A stretch of DNA of 64,000 nt from Monodelphis domestica (GCF_027887165.1 NC_077232.1:5796410-5860409), one strand, 5' to 3'; shown: positions 16,345 to 28,639, counted from the first letter of the stretch. Translations and numbers: made by a program. Notes: generated from the letters alone by a model not told the origin.

Positions 16345-17078
16345 TTACTGAGAATAGGTAAGCTTTTGATCCTTGTGCTTTGTGGCTGCTTCTCTGTCGT
16401 GCTGTCCTGGTTCTGATGAGTTCATACAAGTCTTTCTAGATGTTTGTGATCGTCCTGTTAGTCATCTCTCATGGCACAGTCGTGTTTCATCACAATCCTA
16501 TCCCACGACTTGTTCAGCCATTCCCCAATGGATGGATGCCACCTCAGTTTCCAATTCTTTGCCACCACCAAAAGAGCTGCTAGAAATATTTTTGTACTAG
16601 TAGATCCTTTCCCCCATCTTTGATCTTTTGGAACGCAGGCAGGCCTAGTCGTGGTATGTACGTCTGGTGGCCCTTGATGCATGGTTCCAAATTGCTCTCC
16701 AGTATGGTTGTATCCATTGGCAGCTCCACCAACAGTGTATTAGTGTCCCAGTTTTCCCACGTCTCCTCCAACATTTACCATTGTCCTTTGTGGTCCTGTT
16801 AGCCAGTCTGATAGGTGTGAGATGGTACATCAGAGTTGTTTCCATTTGCATTTCTCTAATTAAGAGGGATTTGGAGCATTTCCTCATCTGACTAAAGATA
16901 GTTTTAATTTCTTCATATGAGAACTGCCTGTTCACAGCCTTGAACACTTGCCAAGTGGGGGATGTCTTGTATTCTCATACATTTGAGTCAGTTCTCTATC
17001 TAGTTGAACAATAAGACTTTCGGCAGAGACACTTGCTATAAATCCCACCCATCCATCCCCAGTGTATTGTTTACCTTT

Positions 17079-18304
17079 TGTCAAAAAACAATAACGCAGA
17101 ACTATTAAATAGTTAAAATCACTCTTTAATCAAGGGCAAAAGGGGTTCAGTGCTTGGAGGCCTCGACAACGAGCTGCTGCAGAGTCCAAGGATTGAACTC
17201 TGAATGCTCTGGTCCCTGACCCCTGGGAGGGCCACTGCTCAAGATGGACTCTGAGGAACAAAGGAATTTGGGGAATCTCTAGACCATCTGGGGAGTCCAG
17301 GGGCAGGGAAAGATGATGGACATCACTAGAGCTACAAGGAATTTTTTTTTTTAGTAGTAGTCTCTCAGTAACTGAGAATGACGATTGTCTTTGTGCACTT
17401 TCATCTATGGTGTAGATGAGTGTGCACAAAGACACTTGTGCGTGAAGGAGATTTAAGTGGAAAAGTCTATGCACAGAGACAGTCCCACTCTCTCGGCGTT
17501 GGAAGCCTGGGTCCAGTGGCACGAAAAGTCATTACACCTGGAGACTTCCTCAGCTGCATTGGATGGCTGTGTTGTCTTTTGTGCTCCAACACGCCCTGAG
17601 CACTCCACAGTGCTTTGCTGCGTCGCCATCTCAGCTGTTGAACCTTCTTATTGGTTTCTTCCGCCTGTTCCACCGAAGCAGTCTTCACATGCTGGGTGAG
17701 CAAAGCCCTGGTTCACCAGGGGTCGACGACTGGATGGCTACCCTCACAAGGTTTAGCCATTGCCCGGGGTGTGGCCGCTGCCGCATGCTAGCAGCTAGTA
17801 GGAGCCACAAGTGAGAGCTGGGTGTCAGGTGAGGGTCAGAGGCTGGAGAGCTGCCCTAGAAGGGCACAACAAGCCCTCCATACCAGAGATACTACTCCTC
17901 CCTGAGCACCCCATACACCCCTACAAGGAAATGGGAGGGTTCAAACTACACTGACAGGATGCAATCAAGCCTGGGAAAGAACCCTAGCTAGAGGCTGGGT
18001 GTAAGAGGAGGGGCTGCTTCCAATGGATACTAAAGGATGGTTCCTGCCCAGGTGTGGATCTTCTTGGAAAGGGTCTGATACAATAGGGGAGACTCCCTAA
18101 AACAAAGAGGGTCCTTAGCATCTGCTTAGTCTCACCCAACCAGTCTGAAACTGCCAGCTTGGGATCCCCTTCAGAGTAGATTCCTGTGGGAACAGGGAAC
18201 AAGGACAAGCTTTGGGGTCTCCAATCTACAAGGTACTCCTGAGACTTGGGGTTCATCAGATCTCACTAGGCCACAAGTTTGGGGTTCCTAGATTCCATGT
18301 TGAT
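17079..18304 (-). repeat. 3' LTR of the tRNA-Thr retrovirus
   Basis: It pairs with the LTR at 25115-25925 in its outer parts, for example AATCACTCTTTAATCAAGGG and TCAAGATGGACTCTGAGGAA. A 579-bp non-LTR element interrupts it. The central U3 block (about 18080-18210) is unrelated to that of the other LTR. Confidence 0.8.
17342..17920 (-). mobile_element. Unidentified 579-bp retroposed element in the LTR
   Basis: The element is flanked by a perfect 10-bp target duplication CTACAAGGAA (17332-17341 and 17921-17930). Its left end is an 11-base T run, so the element is on the minus strand with a poly-A tail. Body sequence such as CTGGTGAACCAGGGCTTTGC and GCTGAGATGGCGACGCAGC matches no SINE or LINE family I can name. 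It could be a nonautonomous LINE or SINE, or a processed transcript. A 78-codon open frame spans 17467-17703, but I see no known domain in it. Confidence 0.65.
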
Positions 18305-20278
18305 CCCCCCCTTTTGGTCAAGACCGAACGTCACTGACCAAACAAATGGACAAATGGGTAATGCTATATGGGATTGGACTCCATCCCTAATGGTGGTAAA
18401 GCCTAGGGATACAGGTTCCAGCAATCGGCATTTGGGGGCATCCCCAATGCCTCCAGCGCATTGACAATGGAGCCAGAAAGGCAGGCCATCTGCCTTTGGC
18501 AAAAACTAACATCAAAACACGAGCCCATTTTCCCAAAGTCTTCCCAATCTGGTAGGTCCTGATAGGATGCCTTCAGCCTCCTCCCTGTCCTCCTACAGGC
18601 TCCTCCTTTGTACTAGACCCACTTCTTTGCAGCTACCAGAGAAAACAAAGGAAATCCAGAAGCACATTCTTTAATAGGACTTGATCAGCTCCCGATATAC
18701 TTACTCACTACAAAGATTATCCACGCTGCTAACCTTAAGTCTGCCATCCCATCTCATTCATTTTAACCATGTCTTTTCCTCCATTATAAAATTTACATGC
18801 TTAATCAGAAAGATTGCCTCACTTTACCAAAATATAAAAACTGGACAAACCAAGGAAGTAGAAAAGCAGAAACAGAATCCACCTCCCGGGTTATTCAGGA
18901 CTTTGTAAATCTGGAAGTGGCCCTGCCTCCTGCTGAATTCTTGAGAATTTTTATAGTTTTGCTTTTGGGGCCTGTTTGTGGCCCCAAGTAAACTTCTACC
19001 TAGATGTCCTATCACCCCAAAGTCCCAAACCACATGAGAATGACTGCATGGCCATTTCAGCTTCAAAACTATTTTTAAAGTCAAATTTAACTTTCGATAG
19101 TGGAATGAACTATAAAAATTCTCCAAGATTAAAAATGCTTCTAATTTTCCTTCATTTTCAAACCTCTCACACGCCCCCCTTTGGGGAGGTTGAGATGGGA
19201 GGGATCCTGAAATTGTTTTCATTCCCCTTTAACTACAATTATCTTCTCTTACAATTCACCCCGAAAGGGCAATTTTCTGACCATGCTGAGGATATAAAAC
19301 TATTTTGTTATTAACACTTATCTTTAGGCTCCATCATTTACTCTAAACTGCTGGTCCTCCTTTAAGATAACGTAGCACTCTGGAATCTCTGCTGCAAATT
19401 CTTAAATTAACAAATGTTGGTTTCAAACCTCTTAACAAGGTAAAATGTTCCTATTTGAACTTTTCCTACTTCTATTAAATTTGGGGAATGGCTCTGTTCT
19501 TTCAAAGTTCTCTACTTTGCTCAGGGTAAATATAGGTCTCAGGGGAAATAAACTTGCCATACCTCTGTGGTTCAGAGAGAAGTAACATATAAATGAAAGA
19601 AATTCAAAGAGGAAAAGGATACTTAGCCAGTTCAGACTTCTTTTATTTTCTTTTTCTGGTCAGCCATATTTCTGAGCCACCCACTGACTTTACCGACCGT
19701 TTTGGAGTTGGGGCTTTCTTTAGATGGGATAAATGTATCCAGCTTTCAATTCCTTTTAGTTTTGCTGCAGATGGGTTTACCAGCAACACCTGATGATGCA
19801 TCCTTTTGTAGGTGCCTCTTTCTGTACCCAATCTCTGGGCTTCAATTCAGATGTTGAGGATGTTTCTGAGGAAGAATTCCTGGAAACTGACTGAGATATA
19901 AGGTGGTTAAGGCTTTGAAGAGTTTTTGCTAGTCCCTGGCAGTATAAAAGGGAAACCTTTGTACTCATGGAGTCAGTATAGGGAGGAAAGAGAGACATTG
20001 GGCGATCTGTGATTATCTCAAATGGTGAGAGTGAGAGCTTGCCAAAAGGTGTGGCTCTCAAGTTCAACAGAACTATTGGAAGAGCTTTGGGCCAAGGTAT
20101 GTTTAAATCCTCCATAAATTTGGCTAATTGTACTTTAATGATGCCATTCACATGTTCCACTAATCCTGAGGATTGTGGGTGATATGCACAGTGTAAATGA
20201 TGTAATATAGGCCATGCTGTTAACAGCTATGACACTACTGAACCAGTGAAATGTGTTCCTCTATCACTATGTATTTCC

Positions 20279-20620
20279 TGTAAAAAATAGACTCGAATAC
20301 AGGACTACAATCCCCACAATTCCTTGCTCCACTTCCTTAGAATGCTTTGTAATCTCACCTGGGCTGAGATCGAGAAGGTATTTAACCTGGTGGCAAAGGT
20401 TTTTGGGTGCTCTTTTGGACTTCCGTTTTGGAGCAGACGTGTCTCTTCTGTGATGTGAGGTTATCTTGCCTAGGCCTCTGGCCTAGGCACGTGTTTTTTT
20501 CTTATTCTGTATTTTCTCTAATCTTTAACCTTTAATAAACCTCTAAAAAAATATAATACTCCTTGCAGAGAGAAACTAATTCCTACCTGCCTCAGTCTCC
20601 CCTAAATTTTAACTGTTACA
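20279..20620 (+). mobile_element. 342-bp solo LTR inside the retrovirus
   Basis: It starts TGTAAAAAAT and ends ACTGTTACA, with a perfect 4-bp target duplication TTCC (20275-20278 and 20621-20624). It contains TATTTAA near 20379 and AATAAA at 20534-20539 on the plus strand, opposite to its host. The family is not identified. Confidence 0.8.
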
Positions 20621-21294
20621 TTCCCTAGGAATTCCTCATACTGGAAATATCTTTTCCAGTAAGCATTTGGCTACTGCTGTTGCTATGGCCTGTTTGCTTG
20701 GAAATGCTTCTACCCAGAAAGAAAACATACAAACCATTACTAAAACAAATTTGTGCCCAGCATGAGGTGGTAACTGAAGGAAATCGATCTGCCATCCTTG
20801 AAAAGGAGCCTCAGGCAATGGGAATTTACCTGGTGTAGGTTTTAAAGGCTTGCTGATATTATATTTAGGGAAAATTTGACATTGCAAATACACATCCTTC
20901 GCTGCTCACCTCATCCTCCCCCACCAATATTTGTGAGCGATGCTGACCAATTTGTCTGGTTCCCAGTGACTTATAGAATGTAAATACTCCATCATGGGAC
21001 AGCATAGGGGGTCCGGTAGGACTACACACCCATTAGGTCCCTGCCACAATCCAGCATCCATATTTCTAACACATCCTTCTTTCTTTAGTTTTTCTTGAAT
21101 GGGTCAAAACACGGTTTCTTGGACTGAAACAATTTCTGCCTGGTTCAGTTTGTCCTCAAAAACAGGTTCTTCCTCATCTGAAAGGGTCATCCCTATTGCA
21201 GCTGGGAACTGCCCCGCAGCTTCTTTGGCATACTGACCTGCTAGGGCATTTCCCTTTGCATGGGGAGAATTCTCTTGTGAGTGCCCTGGGATTT

Positions 21295-22606
21295 CATTTT
21301 TTTTAACACTATTTTATTTGGTCATTTCAAAACATTATTCATTGGAGACAAAGATCATTTCCTTTTCCTCCCCCTCTGTTAGATTTAAAATAGTTTTGAG
21401 CGTTAAATAGTTGTAGATGGGAGAGTGGGAGCCATAAACTATGATAATTAAAATGTTTGGGAACAAGGGAAATATATAACAATTATGACCACTGAAATAT
21501 GTTTTCTACTGTGTCTTGGTTTTATATAAATATAAGATGGTCGCCAGGGAATATATTCCCAATTTATGAATATGCCCAAGCCAACTGGGTTTTATAGAGA
21601 AATTTAATTTATAATACACTGATTAATCAATAGAAAAAGAGAGAAAGGAAGAAATGAATAAGAATGAAGGGCCTCAAGCCAATAAGGCCTAGACCTCAGT
21701 CCTAAGAGATAAATCAGTCAGTTGGTTTTATCACTCTCCCAAGATCTCTCTAGGTAAGTCTTCTCATGCCAACCTCAGGCTCCACCTTCAAGATAGCCTC
21801 CTTTCAAGAAATGTTTCCAGAGAATTCTCCTCCTGACTCCTCCTGAGTTCTCCTTCCACAGCCTCCTTCAAGACCTCTCCAGGAGCTCTCCCTCCAGGAC
21901 CTCTCTCCTCTCAGACCTCCTTCAGAGCATCCACCTTCTTCAGAGCATCAACCCTCCAGTCCTCAGACCCCGCTATCTTTAAGCCAAAAATCTAAGTTCC
22001 CTCCCCTCAGTTCTCACATCTACCAATCACTGTTGATGTCTCCCCTGTGCCAATGGTGGCTCTAGCTTAACCCAGGACCGCCCAGAGGTCTGTCCCCTTT
22101 GCACATGTCTGTTGAAGGTCATATTCTCAAATAATTAAATCTTGATCTTTGCTGCAGCCCTTCCTAAATCCTGTTACTCTGAGTAGGGTGGAGATTGTAG
22201 TTTCCAAGACCTGGTTCTGACATTCCAAGTATCTCTATTGTATCAATTCTAAAATCAATCATGACTCAAAGAACTTCCTGTTCTATGCTTAAGCATAGGT
22301 CAAAGCCCTTTCCATTTTGTTTAGCAAAAGGTTTCTGTCCTAAAGTAGTCTTAAGTAGGGAGAAGAAGGATCCTCCCATGCCAAGGAGTTTCATATTCCA
22401 ATTGAGTTCTTACTATCAGTAGGAGATTTTTTCAAGTATGAAATTCCCCAATGGGGAAATTTCCAACATTCATAAGTCTAAGAAATTTTAAGGTTTACAC
22501 CTCCCATAGCCAACTCACGATTCCACTGGGTTTCACATGTGTTCTTGATTCGAGCCCATTGCCATGTTGTTGGTATTTGCATTAGATATGTTCATTTAGG
22601 GTCTCT
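21295..22606 (-). mobile_element. L1 3' fragment inserted in the retrovirus, itself holding a solo LTR
   Basis: A perfect 10-bp target duplication CCTGGGATTT flanks the block (21285-21294 and 22607-22616). A T run at the left end shows minus orientation. The outer parts match the L1 3' UTR seen at 42.4-43.1 kb (ATTCCACTGGG, then CCATGTTGTTG). The middle is a solo LTR. Confidence 0.75.
21377..22498 (-). mobile_element. Solo LTR (family A copy 1) inside the L1 fragment
   Basis: TGT...ACA ends and a probable 4-bp CCTC duplication define it. It is related along its length to the LTRs at 44248-45413 and 45913-46827, for example CAGGGAATATATTCCCAATT. By comparison with those copies, its transcription sense is the minus strand. 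Confidence 0.7.
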
Positions 22607-25114
22607 CCTGGGATTTTAATGATTCCTACTGCCTTTGGTAGTAAGAGGGCTTCTAGCAGTCTCCAGACTTGTGCCCCATTCTTGACAGGGATCCCAGAAA
22701 AAGTTAGGTATCCCCTATGCTGCCATCACATTCCAAAATCATGAGCCACCCCGAATGCATACCTGCTATCTGTGTATATGTTTACTCTTTTTCTTTTTGC
22801 TAGCTCACATGCTCTGGTTACTGCTTCCAATTCAGCTTGCTGAGCAGAAGATGCTGAAGGGAGATGTCCAGGTTCAATGACTTCTATGGTGGTGGTGTTG
22901 GCATATCCAGCCACTAAAAGCTAGAGTCATTTCGGAGACAAGAGCTATCTGTATACCAGGAAAAATTTGGATTCTCCAGTTCTTTTTCCTGGAGATCTTC
23001 CCGTGGACTTAAAAGAGAATCGACAATGTTAACACAATCATGCCCTTTAGTACAATCTTTGTCATTTTCCTCTATGTCTGGCAGGAAGATGGCTGGATTA
23101 AGGGTTTTACACCTAGAAATGGTAATGTTGGACTAAGCCAGGAGAGAGGCCTCCAACTTTGCAGGGCGGCTTGTGGAAAAATGCTGAGTCTCATGAGAGT
23201 TCAAAAGCACCTCTATTGCATGTGGGACATGCAGTGTTAAAGGAGATTCTAATGTCACTTCTTCTGCTACCTCCAGTAAATCAGAAGCTGCCACTACCGC
23301 TCTTAGGCATGATGGCAGCCCTCTTGCCACCGAATCTAGACTTTTACTGTAGTATCCAAGTGGCCTAAAGTGGTCTTGACTCAAAACTCCCAGGCTAATG
23401 CCATTTCTTTCTAAAAGGAAAAGGTGAAAAGGCAGTGAATAATTTAGACGCCTTAAGGCTGGGGAGCTAGAAAGAGCAAAAGCAACTTTGGCAGCCTCAT
23501 TCCAAAGCAGAGGTTCTGGGGCTGAGTTCTTGAGGAGATCAAAAAGGGGCTTTGCTGCTAAAGAGAAAGATGGGACCTGTAACCTCCAGTAACCGGCTAA
23601 TCCCATAAACCCCAGAAGTTGTCTTTTTGTTTTGGGCCTCGAGAAATTCAATATTGCAGCTACTCTGGCAGGGTCCAGGCTACGCCCTTCAGCTGATATC
23701 AGATGTTCCAGGAGCTTCACCTGTGAAGAGACAACCTGCATTTTTTCTTTAGATGCCTTCTGGCTTTTTTGTGCTAAGGATGAGGAGGATAATTGAGTCT
23801 TCCTTCCAGGACTGGGCATCTGGGCTGTCTGGGGAAAGCCCAAAATTCGCCATGAAGGTAATTAAAAATCTATTATAAAAATCAAATACAGACTCTCCTC
23901 CCTTCTGAGTACAAGTTTGGATTTTTCCCCAATTTACAGATTTTGGAAAAGCCTTGAGGATTGCTTCTAGCAAAGCTTCTCCAATCTCCTTTGCCTCCTG
24001 GAGGTGAATTTCAGGTCCTTCCTTTCTGGCCATTAACTGATTAATATATTCCAAAGAGTTCTCCCAACTTGCAGTTTTAAACCAGTGATTGGCGTCTCCC
24101 AGACCTACCAATATGTGAGCTAGCTGGTAAAGGTCTGATAGGCCAGGCTGATAAGTAGAAAGAGTCAACTCAAATTCCTTGGCAAACTCTATGGGGTTTT
24201 CCCTGGCCTTTGGGAATTGCTTGGCCATGGCTCTGAGCTCTGTTTTTGTCCAAGGAGTAAGAGGCTTGCATTGTTTTGGTTCCTTCCTTTTCCTTAATTT
24301 TAAAGGGGAACTGAGGGATGGGTGCCTCCCGTGATCTTAGGGGCTCAGTCATGCTGACTAAAGAGGCTGCTGGATTGCTAGAGCTTTTCAGAAGTTCCTT
24401 AAGGCTCTCTACCTCCTTCTGTAAATTGGCTATTTGCTTTTTAGTGGTCTCCCTTCTCTGTTCCTCAGATTGTTCTCCTTGTTCACCTGGATTCTCCTCC
24501 TCCCTCACCTTTCTCTTGTTCTTACCCTTCTCCATTCTGACCTGATTTTTCTTCGGGTGCATTCCTCAAGACATTGGTTGAAGACTTCTTTCGTCTTCTT
24601 CAATCTCTCAACCTGTTTGGCTTAAACTAGACTGCAGAAACAATATCCTTTCCTTATTAAATGAACCCCACCTTGGCCAGCTTACCTTTGGATTGGCCTT
24701 TGTCACTGGACTGGCCATTTATCTAAATACTTGCTTGCATCAGGTCCACACTTCGAAATCATGTAACTTGTGGCTGTATTTCTAGGTGGTTCTTTGGGCT
24801 GCTGACTGCCCCTACCTTTTTTTAGGACAACAGACAAACTGTTACCCATGTCCAATAGTACCTGGGTGGCTATGGACAATGTGACTCTGTGTACCCCACA
24901 GATGCCCCTTTAACAATCCCTTAATTAAAGAGCGAGTCACTCCCAAACATGAGATTCAAGTCCTACCTCTGATAGCCACTCACCTGGTCCTCTGCTAACC
25001 GGACTCCTGACCCAACCCTAAACGGGTTGTGTGAGGTACCTCTAGTCTCAGGGTCCTTGTTAGCAGGAAGGCTCAGGCAGCTTGGACTTCAGATCTCGCT
25101 GGGGCCTCCATTAA

Positions 25115-25925
25115 TGTCAACTAGAAAAAATACAGAGCTATTAAATAGCCAAAATCACTCTTTAATCAAGGGCAAAAGGGATTCAGCACTAGGAGGCCTC
25201 AACAACAGAGCTGCTCACCACATGCAACTGCACAGAGTCCGAGGATTGAACTCTGAACGCTCTGGTCACTGACCTCTGGGAGTGCCACCGCTCAAGATGG
25301 ACTCTGAGGAACAAAAGAATTTGGGGGGCTTCGATACCATTTGGGGAGTCCAGGGGCAGGGAAAGATGATTGACATTACTATAGCTACAAAGAAAATGGG
25401 AGGGTTCAAACTACACTGACAGGATACAATCAAGCTTGGGAAAGGAATCCTAGCTAGCTAGGCTAGGGTGTAAGGGAAGGGGCTGCTTACAATGGATACT
25501 AAAGGACAGTTCCTGCCCAGGTGTGGTTCTTCTTGGGAAAGGTTCTGATATGTCAACATGGAAATCTTGAGATCCCCAGTTTATTTAGTTGGGAGGTAGA
25601 AAGTCCAGGTTTTGACCTTGTCACAGGAGAGGTTTCCCCCTGAGGGAAGGTCCCACTTCACCAGACAATAGACATCCACTTCAGCTTTAGCACAGTAGGT
25701 AAGTCTCGCATGCTGAAGGTCCCAAGTTCTATCCTCGAAAGGAGGGTGTGATATACTGGGAAAGGCTTCTGGAGACAAAAAAGCTACTTGACTTCAGATG
25801 GGGTCTACCTCCCACCTGAAGTGGACAAGCTTTGGGGTCTCTAATCCACAAACTAGTCCTGAAAATTGGGGTTCATCAGATCTCACTAGGTAACAAGTTT
25901 GGGATTCCTAGATTCCATGTTGACA
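25115..25925 (-). repeat. 5' LTR of the tRNA-Thr retrovirus
   Basis: 811 bp with 7-bp terminal inverted repeats TGTCAAC/GTTGACA. The primer site follows at 25093-25110. A sequence resembling the LTR start recurs near 25551 in the opposite orientation, at the edge of a block (25551-25828) not shared with the other LTR. Confidence 0.8.
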
Positions 25926-26262
25926 CCTTCCATCTTGTTGCTTTGGCTTTCTTTATGCAAACCCTTTTTAATTTAATGGAGTCAGAATTCTATATTTTAT
26001 ATCTCATATTATGTCTTATTTGAATATAAATTCTTCACTTATTTATAGATCTGACAGGCAATCTATTCCATGTTCCTCTACTTTGTTTATGGTATCACCC
26101 TTTATTTCTAAATCATGTATCTGTTTTGACTTGATTTTCAGCATGAGGTATCATTAGTCTGGGCTTAGTTTCTTCCAGTTTTCCCAACAATTTTTGTGGA
26201 ATACTGAATTTTTCTAGCAAAAAGTTGGATCTTTGGATTTGTCAAACTCTAGGTTACTGGAG

Positions 26263-26915
26263 TGTAGCATCCCAAGCATATTCACATCTATGAAATATAG
26301 ATGACTGTATTACTACTGTGTCTCCAAGCATGAGGCTTTACCGATAAGCTTTGTGAAGGTAACCTTGACCTGATCACGAGACCTATTGCCCAACACAAGT
26401 CCATTAACATGTTCGGAGACTTGCCCGGGAAAGTGCGGTTGCGTCCTACACGCCCAAAAGGTGTTCCCTCTACCTTGCCACCCAATCTTAATTGTCTATA
26501 CTTTGTGATGTGGTTACTACGTCCTTGGGAGTACCGCCCAAGCAGGACAGGAATAAAATCCAGAGGCAATCCCATGAACTTCCTCTTGGCCTTTCTCCCT
26601 TCCATGGAGCTCCACTGGGCTCCTCTATGACTATGTCTCTCTCTTCTTGACCTTCTCCTTCCCCGAGGCTGGAACCATCTCGGCCTGCATTCTCTATCTT
26701 AATCTCCTCAACCACCTTGTATTCCATTATCCTCATTTTCCGCCTTAAGGAAAATCATAGGGGTTGCCTGCCCTATCCAATCACTGATTTGTCCGTGTCT
26801 TTCATTTCCACCCTGGTTCTCGGTTCCTACCTCTCCTCGGGTCCCATCACAAAGGTGAGCCCCTTCCCTTGTGGGACCCTGCTGGTCAGGGAAGTCCATT
26901 AAGGAAAACCCCACA
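26263..26915. mobile_element. 653-bp solo LTR with 6-bp duplication, inside the L1
   Basis: It starts TGTAGCATCC and ends CCCCACA. A perfect 6-bp duplication CTGGAG (26257-26262, 26916-26921) flanks it, a length typical of class II (beta-like) retroviruses. AATAAA occurs near 26549 on the plus strand, but the transcription sense is uncertain. Confidence 0.7.
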
Positions 26916-28065
26916 CTGGAGTCATTTACTACTGTGTGTTGAGTGCTTAATCTAGCTCATCATCCATTCACTACTTTATTTCTTAGCCAGTAAAGATTGT
27001 TTTGATTGTTGATACAGGTTGAGATGTGGTATGTAGTTAAGCACCTTCCTTCATATTTTTTCATTAATTCCCTTGATATTCTTGGCCTTTTGTTATTCTG
27101 GTTGAATTTTTCAAATTATTTTTTCTAGTTCTAGGAAAAAATTTTTGAGTAGTTTGGTATGAAATTAGTTAGTACTGTCATTTTTATTTTATTGGTTCAG
27201 CCTATCCATGAGCAATGAATATTTTTCTAGTTGTTTAGATCTCCCTTTATTTGTGTGAAAAGTGCTTTGCAGTTGTGATCAGATATTTCCTAGGTTTGTC
27301 TTAGCAAGGACTCCCAGGTATTTTATATTGTCTATGGTTACTTTAAATGCGGTTTCTCTTTTTATCTCTTGCTGTTAACTTTATTGGTAGTATAGAGAAA
27401 TGATGATAATTTGTGTGGGTTTGTTTTATATCCTGCAACTTTGCTTGTTGTTCATTGTTTTGATTAGTTTTTTGGAGTATCTAGAGTTCTCTAAGTATAG
27501 CATCATATCATCTGCAAAGAGGAAGAGCTTTATTTTCTCATTTCCTGTCTAATTCCTTCAATTTCTTCCTCTTTCCTTATTCTCATCGCTAGCATTTCTA
27601 GTATAATATTGAAGAGTAGTGGTGATAATGAGCATCCTTGCTTTATCCCTGGTCTTACTGGGAAGGCTTCTAATTTATCCCAATTATAGATTATGCTTGC
27701 TGATTGTTTTAGATATTTGTTATTTATCATTTTAAGGAATGCTCCATTTATTCCAGTATTCTCTAGTGTTTTTAATAGGAATGGGTATTTTGCCAAAAAA
27801 AAAAAAGATTCTTCTACATCTATTGCGATCATCATATGGTTTTTGTTTGGCTTTGTTGCTGATATGGTCAATTATGCTTTGGTTTTCTTAATGTTGAACC
27901 ATCCCTGCATTCCTGGCAAAAACCTCATTGGTCATAGTGTATGATTCTTGTGATGTACTGCTGCAATCTCCTAGCTAGGATTTTATTTAAACATTTTGCA
28001 TCAATATTCATTAGGGAGACTGGTCCATGATTTGATTCCTTCCTCCCTCCCCCTCCTCTGATTAC

Positions 28066-28176
28066 CTTTCCTTCCTTCCTTCCTTCTTTCCTTCCTTCCT
28101 TCCTTCCTTCCTTCCTTCCTTCCTTCCTTCCTTCCTTCCTTCCTTCCTTCCTTCCTTCCTTCCTTCCTTCCTTCCT
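28066..28176 (+). repeat. (CCTT)n tetranucleotide repeat
   Basis: About 27 units adjoining a SINE inside the L1. It opens long artificial Gly/Lys/Glu/Arg frames on the minus strand. Confidence 0.95.
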
Positions 28177-28316
28177 GTCTTATCTTCTGTCTTGGGATCA
28201 ATATTGGTTCTAAGGCAGAAGAGCAGGAAGGATGAGGCAGTGGAGGGTAAGTGACTTGAACCCAGGACTCCCCTCTGTAGGCCTGGCTTTATATCCACTG
28301 AGCCACCTAGCTGCCC
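28177..28316 (-). repeat. Marsupial tRNA-derived SINE
   Basis: Minus-strand copy ending at the head GAGCCACCTAGCTGCCC. Its tail abuts the CCTT repeat. L1 sequence continues on the far side. Confidence 0.8.
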
Positions 28317-28588
28317 GTAGTTTTCTTTCTGTCTTTTTTTTCCTTCCTGGTTTGAGAATCAACACTATTTGTGTCACAAAAAGAAGTTGGTGGGATTCCT
28401 TTGTCGCAATTTTACCAAGTAGTTTATATAGAATCAGAACGTATATGTGTGGCAGAAATCACTTGTGACTCCATCTGGCCCTGGGGCTTCGGGCTTAGGG
28501 GATTCATTGCTGACTGGCTCCATTTCTTCTGAGCCGGAGTTCCTGGTGTCAACAGGAACAAGATGCTCCCCTGTGTGGAACTCCCCCT

Positions 28589-28591
<3 letters not shown>

Positions 28592-28623
<32 letters not shown>
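28592..28623 (+). repeat. (AC)n microsatellite
   Basis: About 16 AC units. Confidence 0.95.
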
Positions 28624-28625
<2 letters not shown>

Positions 28626-28639
28626 TCCACTGGGCCATC

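Larger units (their letters stand above)
17079..25925 (-). mobile_element. Endogenous retrovirus, gamma-like (class I), tRNA-Thr primed, fossil
   Basis: A provirus on the minus strand lies inside the L1. The 5' LTR is at 25115-25925 (ends TGTCAAC/GTTGACA) and the 3' LTR at about 17079-18304. A primer site at 25093-25110 matches the 3' end of tRNA-Thr(TGT) at all 18 bases from memory. A purine tract adjoins the 3' LTR. Gag-like remains lie at about 24.56-23.75 kb, RT-connection sequence at 23.84-23.13 kb, RNase H at 22.91-22.73 kb, and integrase at 20.89-20.64 and 20.16-19.78 kb. I recognise no env. It is badly broken, with many lesions and much of the coding region lost, and it hosts three later insertions. 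The LTRs differ at very roughly one base in eight in the part I compared by eye, which suggests tens of millions of years. Confidence 0.85.
15538..28530 (-). mobile_element. L1 (LINE-1), split by nested insertions
   Basis: L1 pieces in one orientation lie at about 15538-15727, 16345-17078, 25926-26262, 26922-28065 and 28317-28530. The rightmost pieces carry reverse transcriptase sequence (minus strand near 27600-27650: PVRPGIKQGCSLSPLLFN, the L1 RT motif). The 16345-17078 piece carries the ORF2 C-terminal region (KCSKSLLIREMQ and HCWWSCQW). The left end is 3' UTR. Retroviral and LTR elements, a SINE and a CCTT repeat separate the pieces. The copy is 5'-truncated and has many stops, so it cannot move. 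Confidence 0.75.

Noticed and set aside
25675-25750. tRNA-like sequence in the 5' LTR (TTTAGCACAGTAGG A-box and AAGTTCTATCC B-box resemblance)
   Set aside because: I could not fold a proper acceptor or T stem, and the pairing CTTCAGC/GCTGAAG crosses the expected arms. Chance or a very decayed tRNA remnant.
28001-28298. Glu/Gly/Arg/Lys-repeat protein frames on the minus strand
   Set aside because: Direct translation of the CCTT microsatellite.
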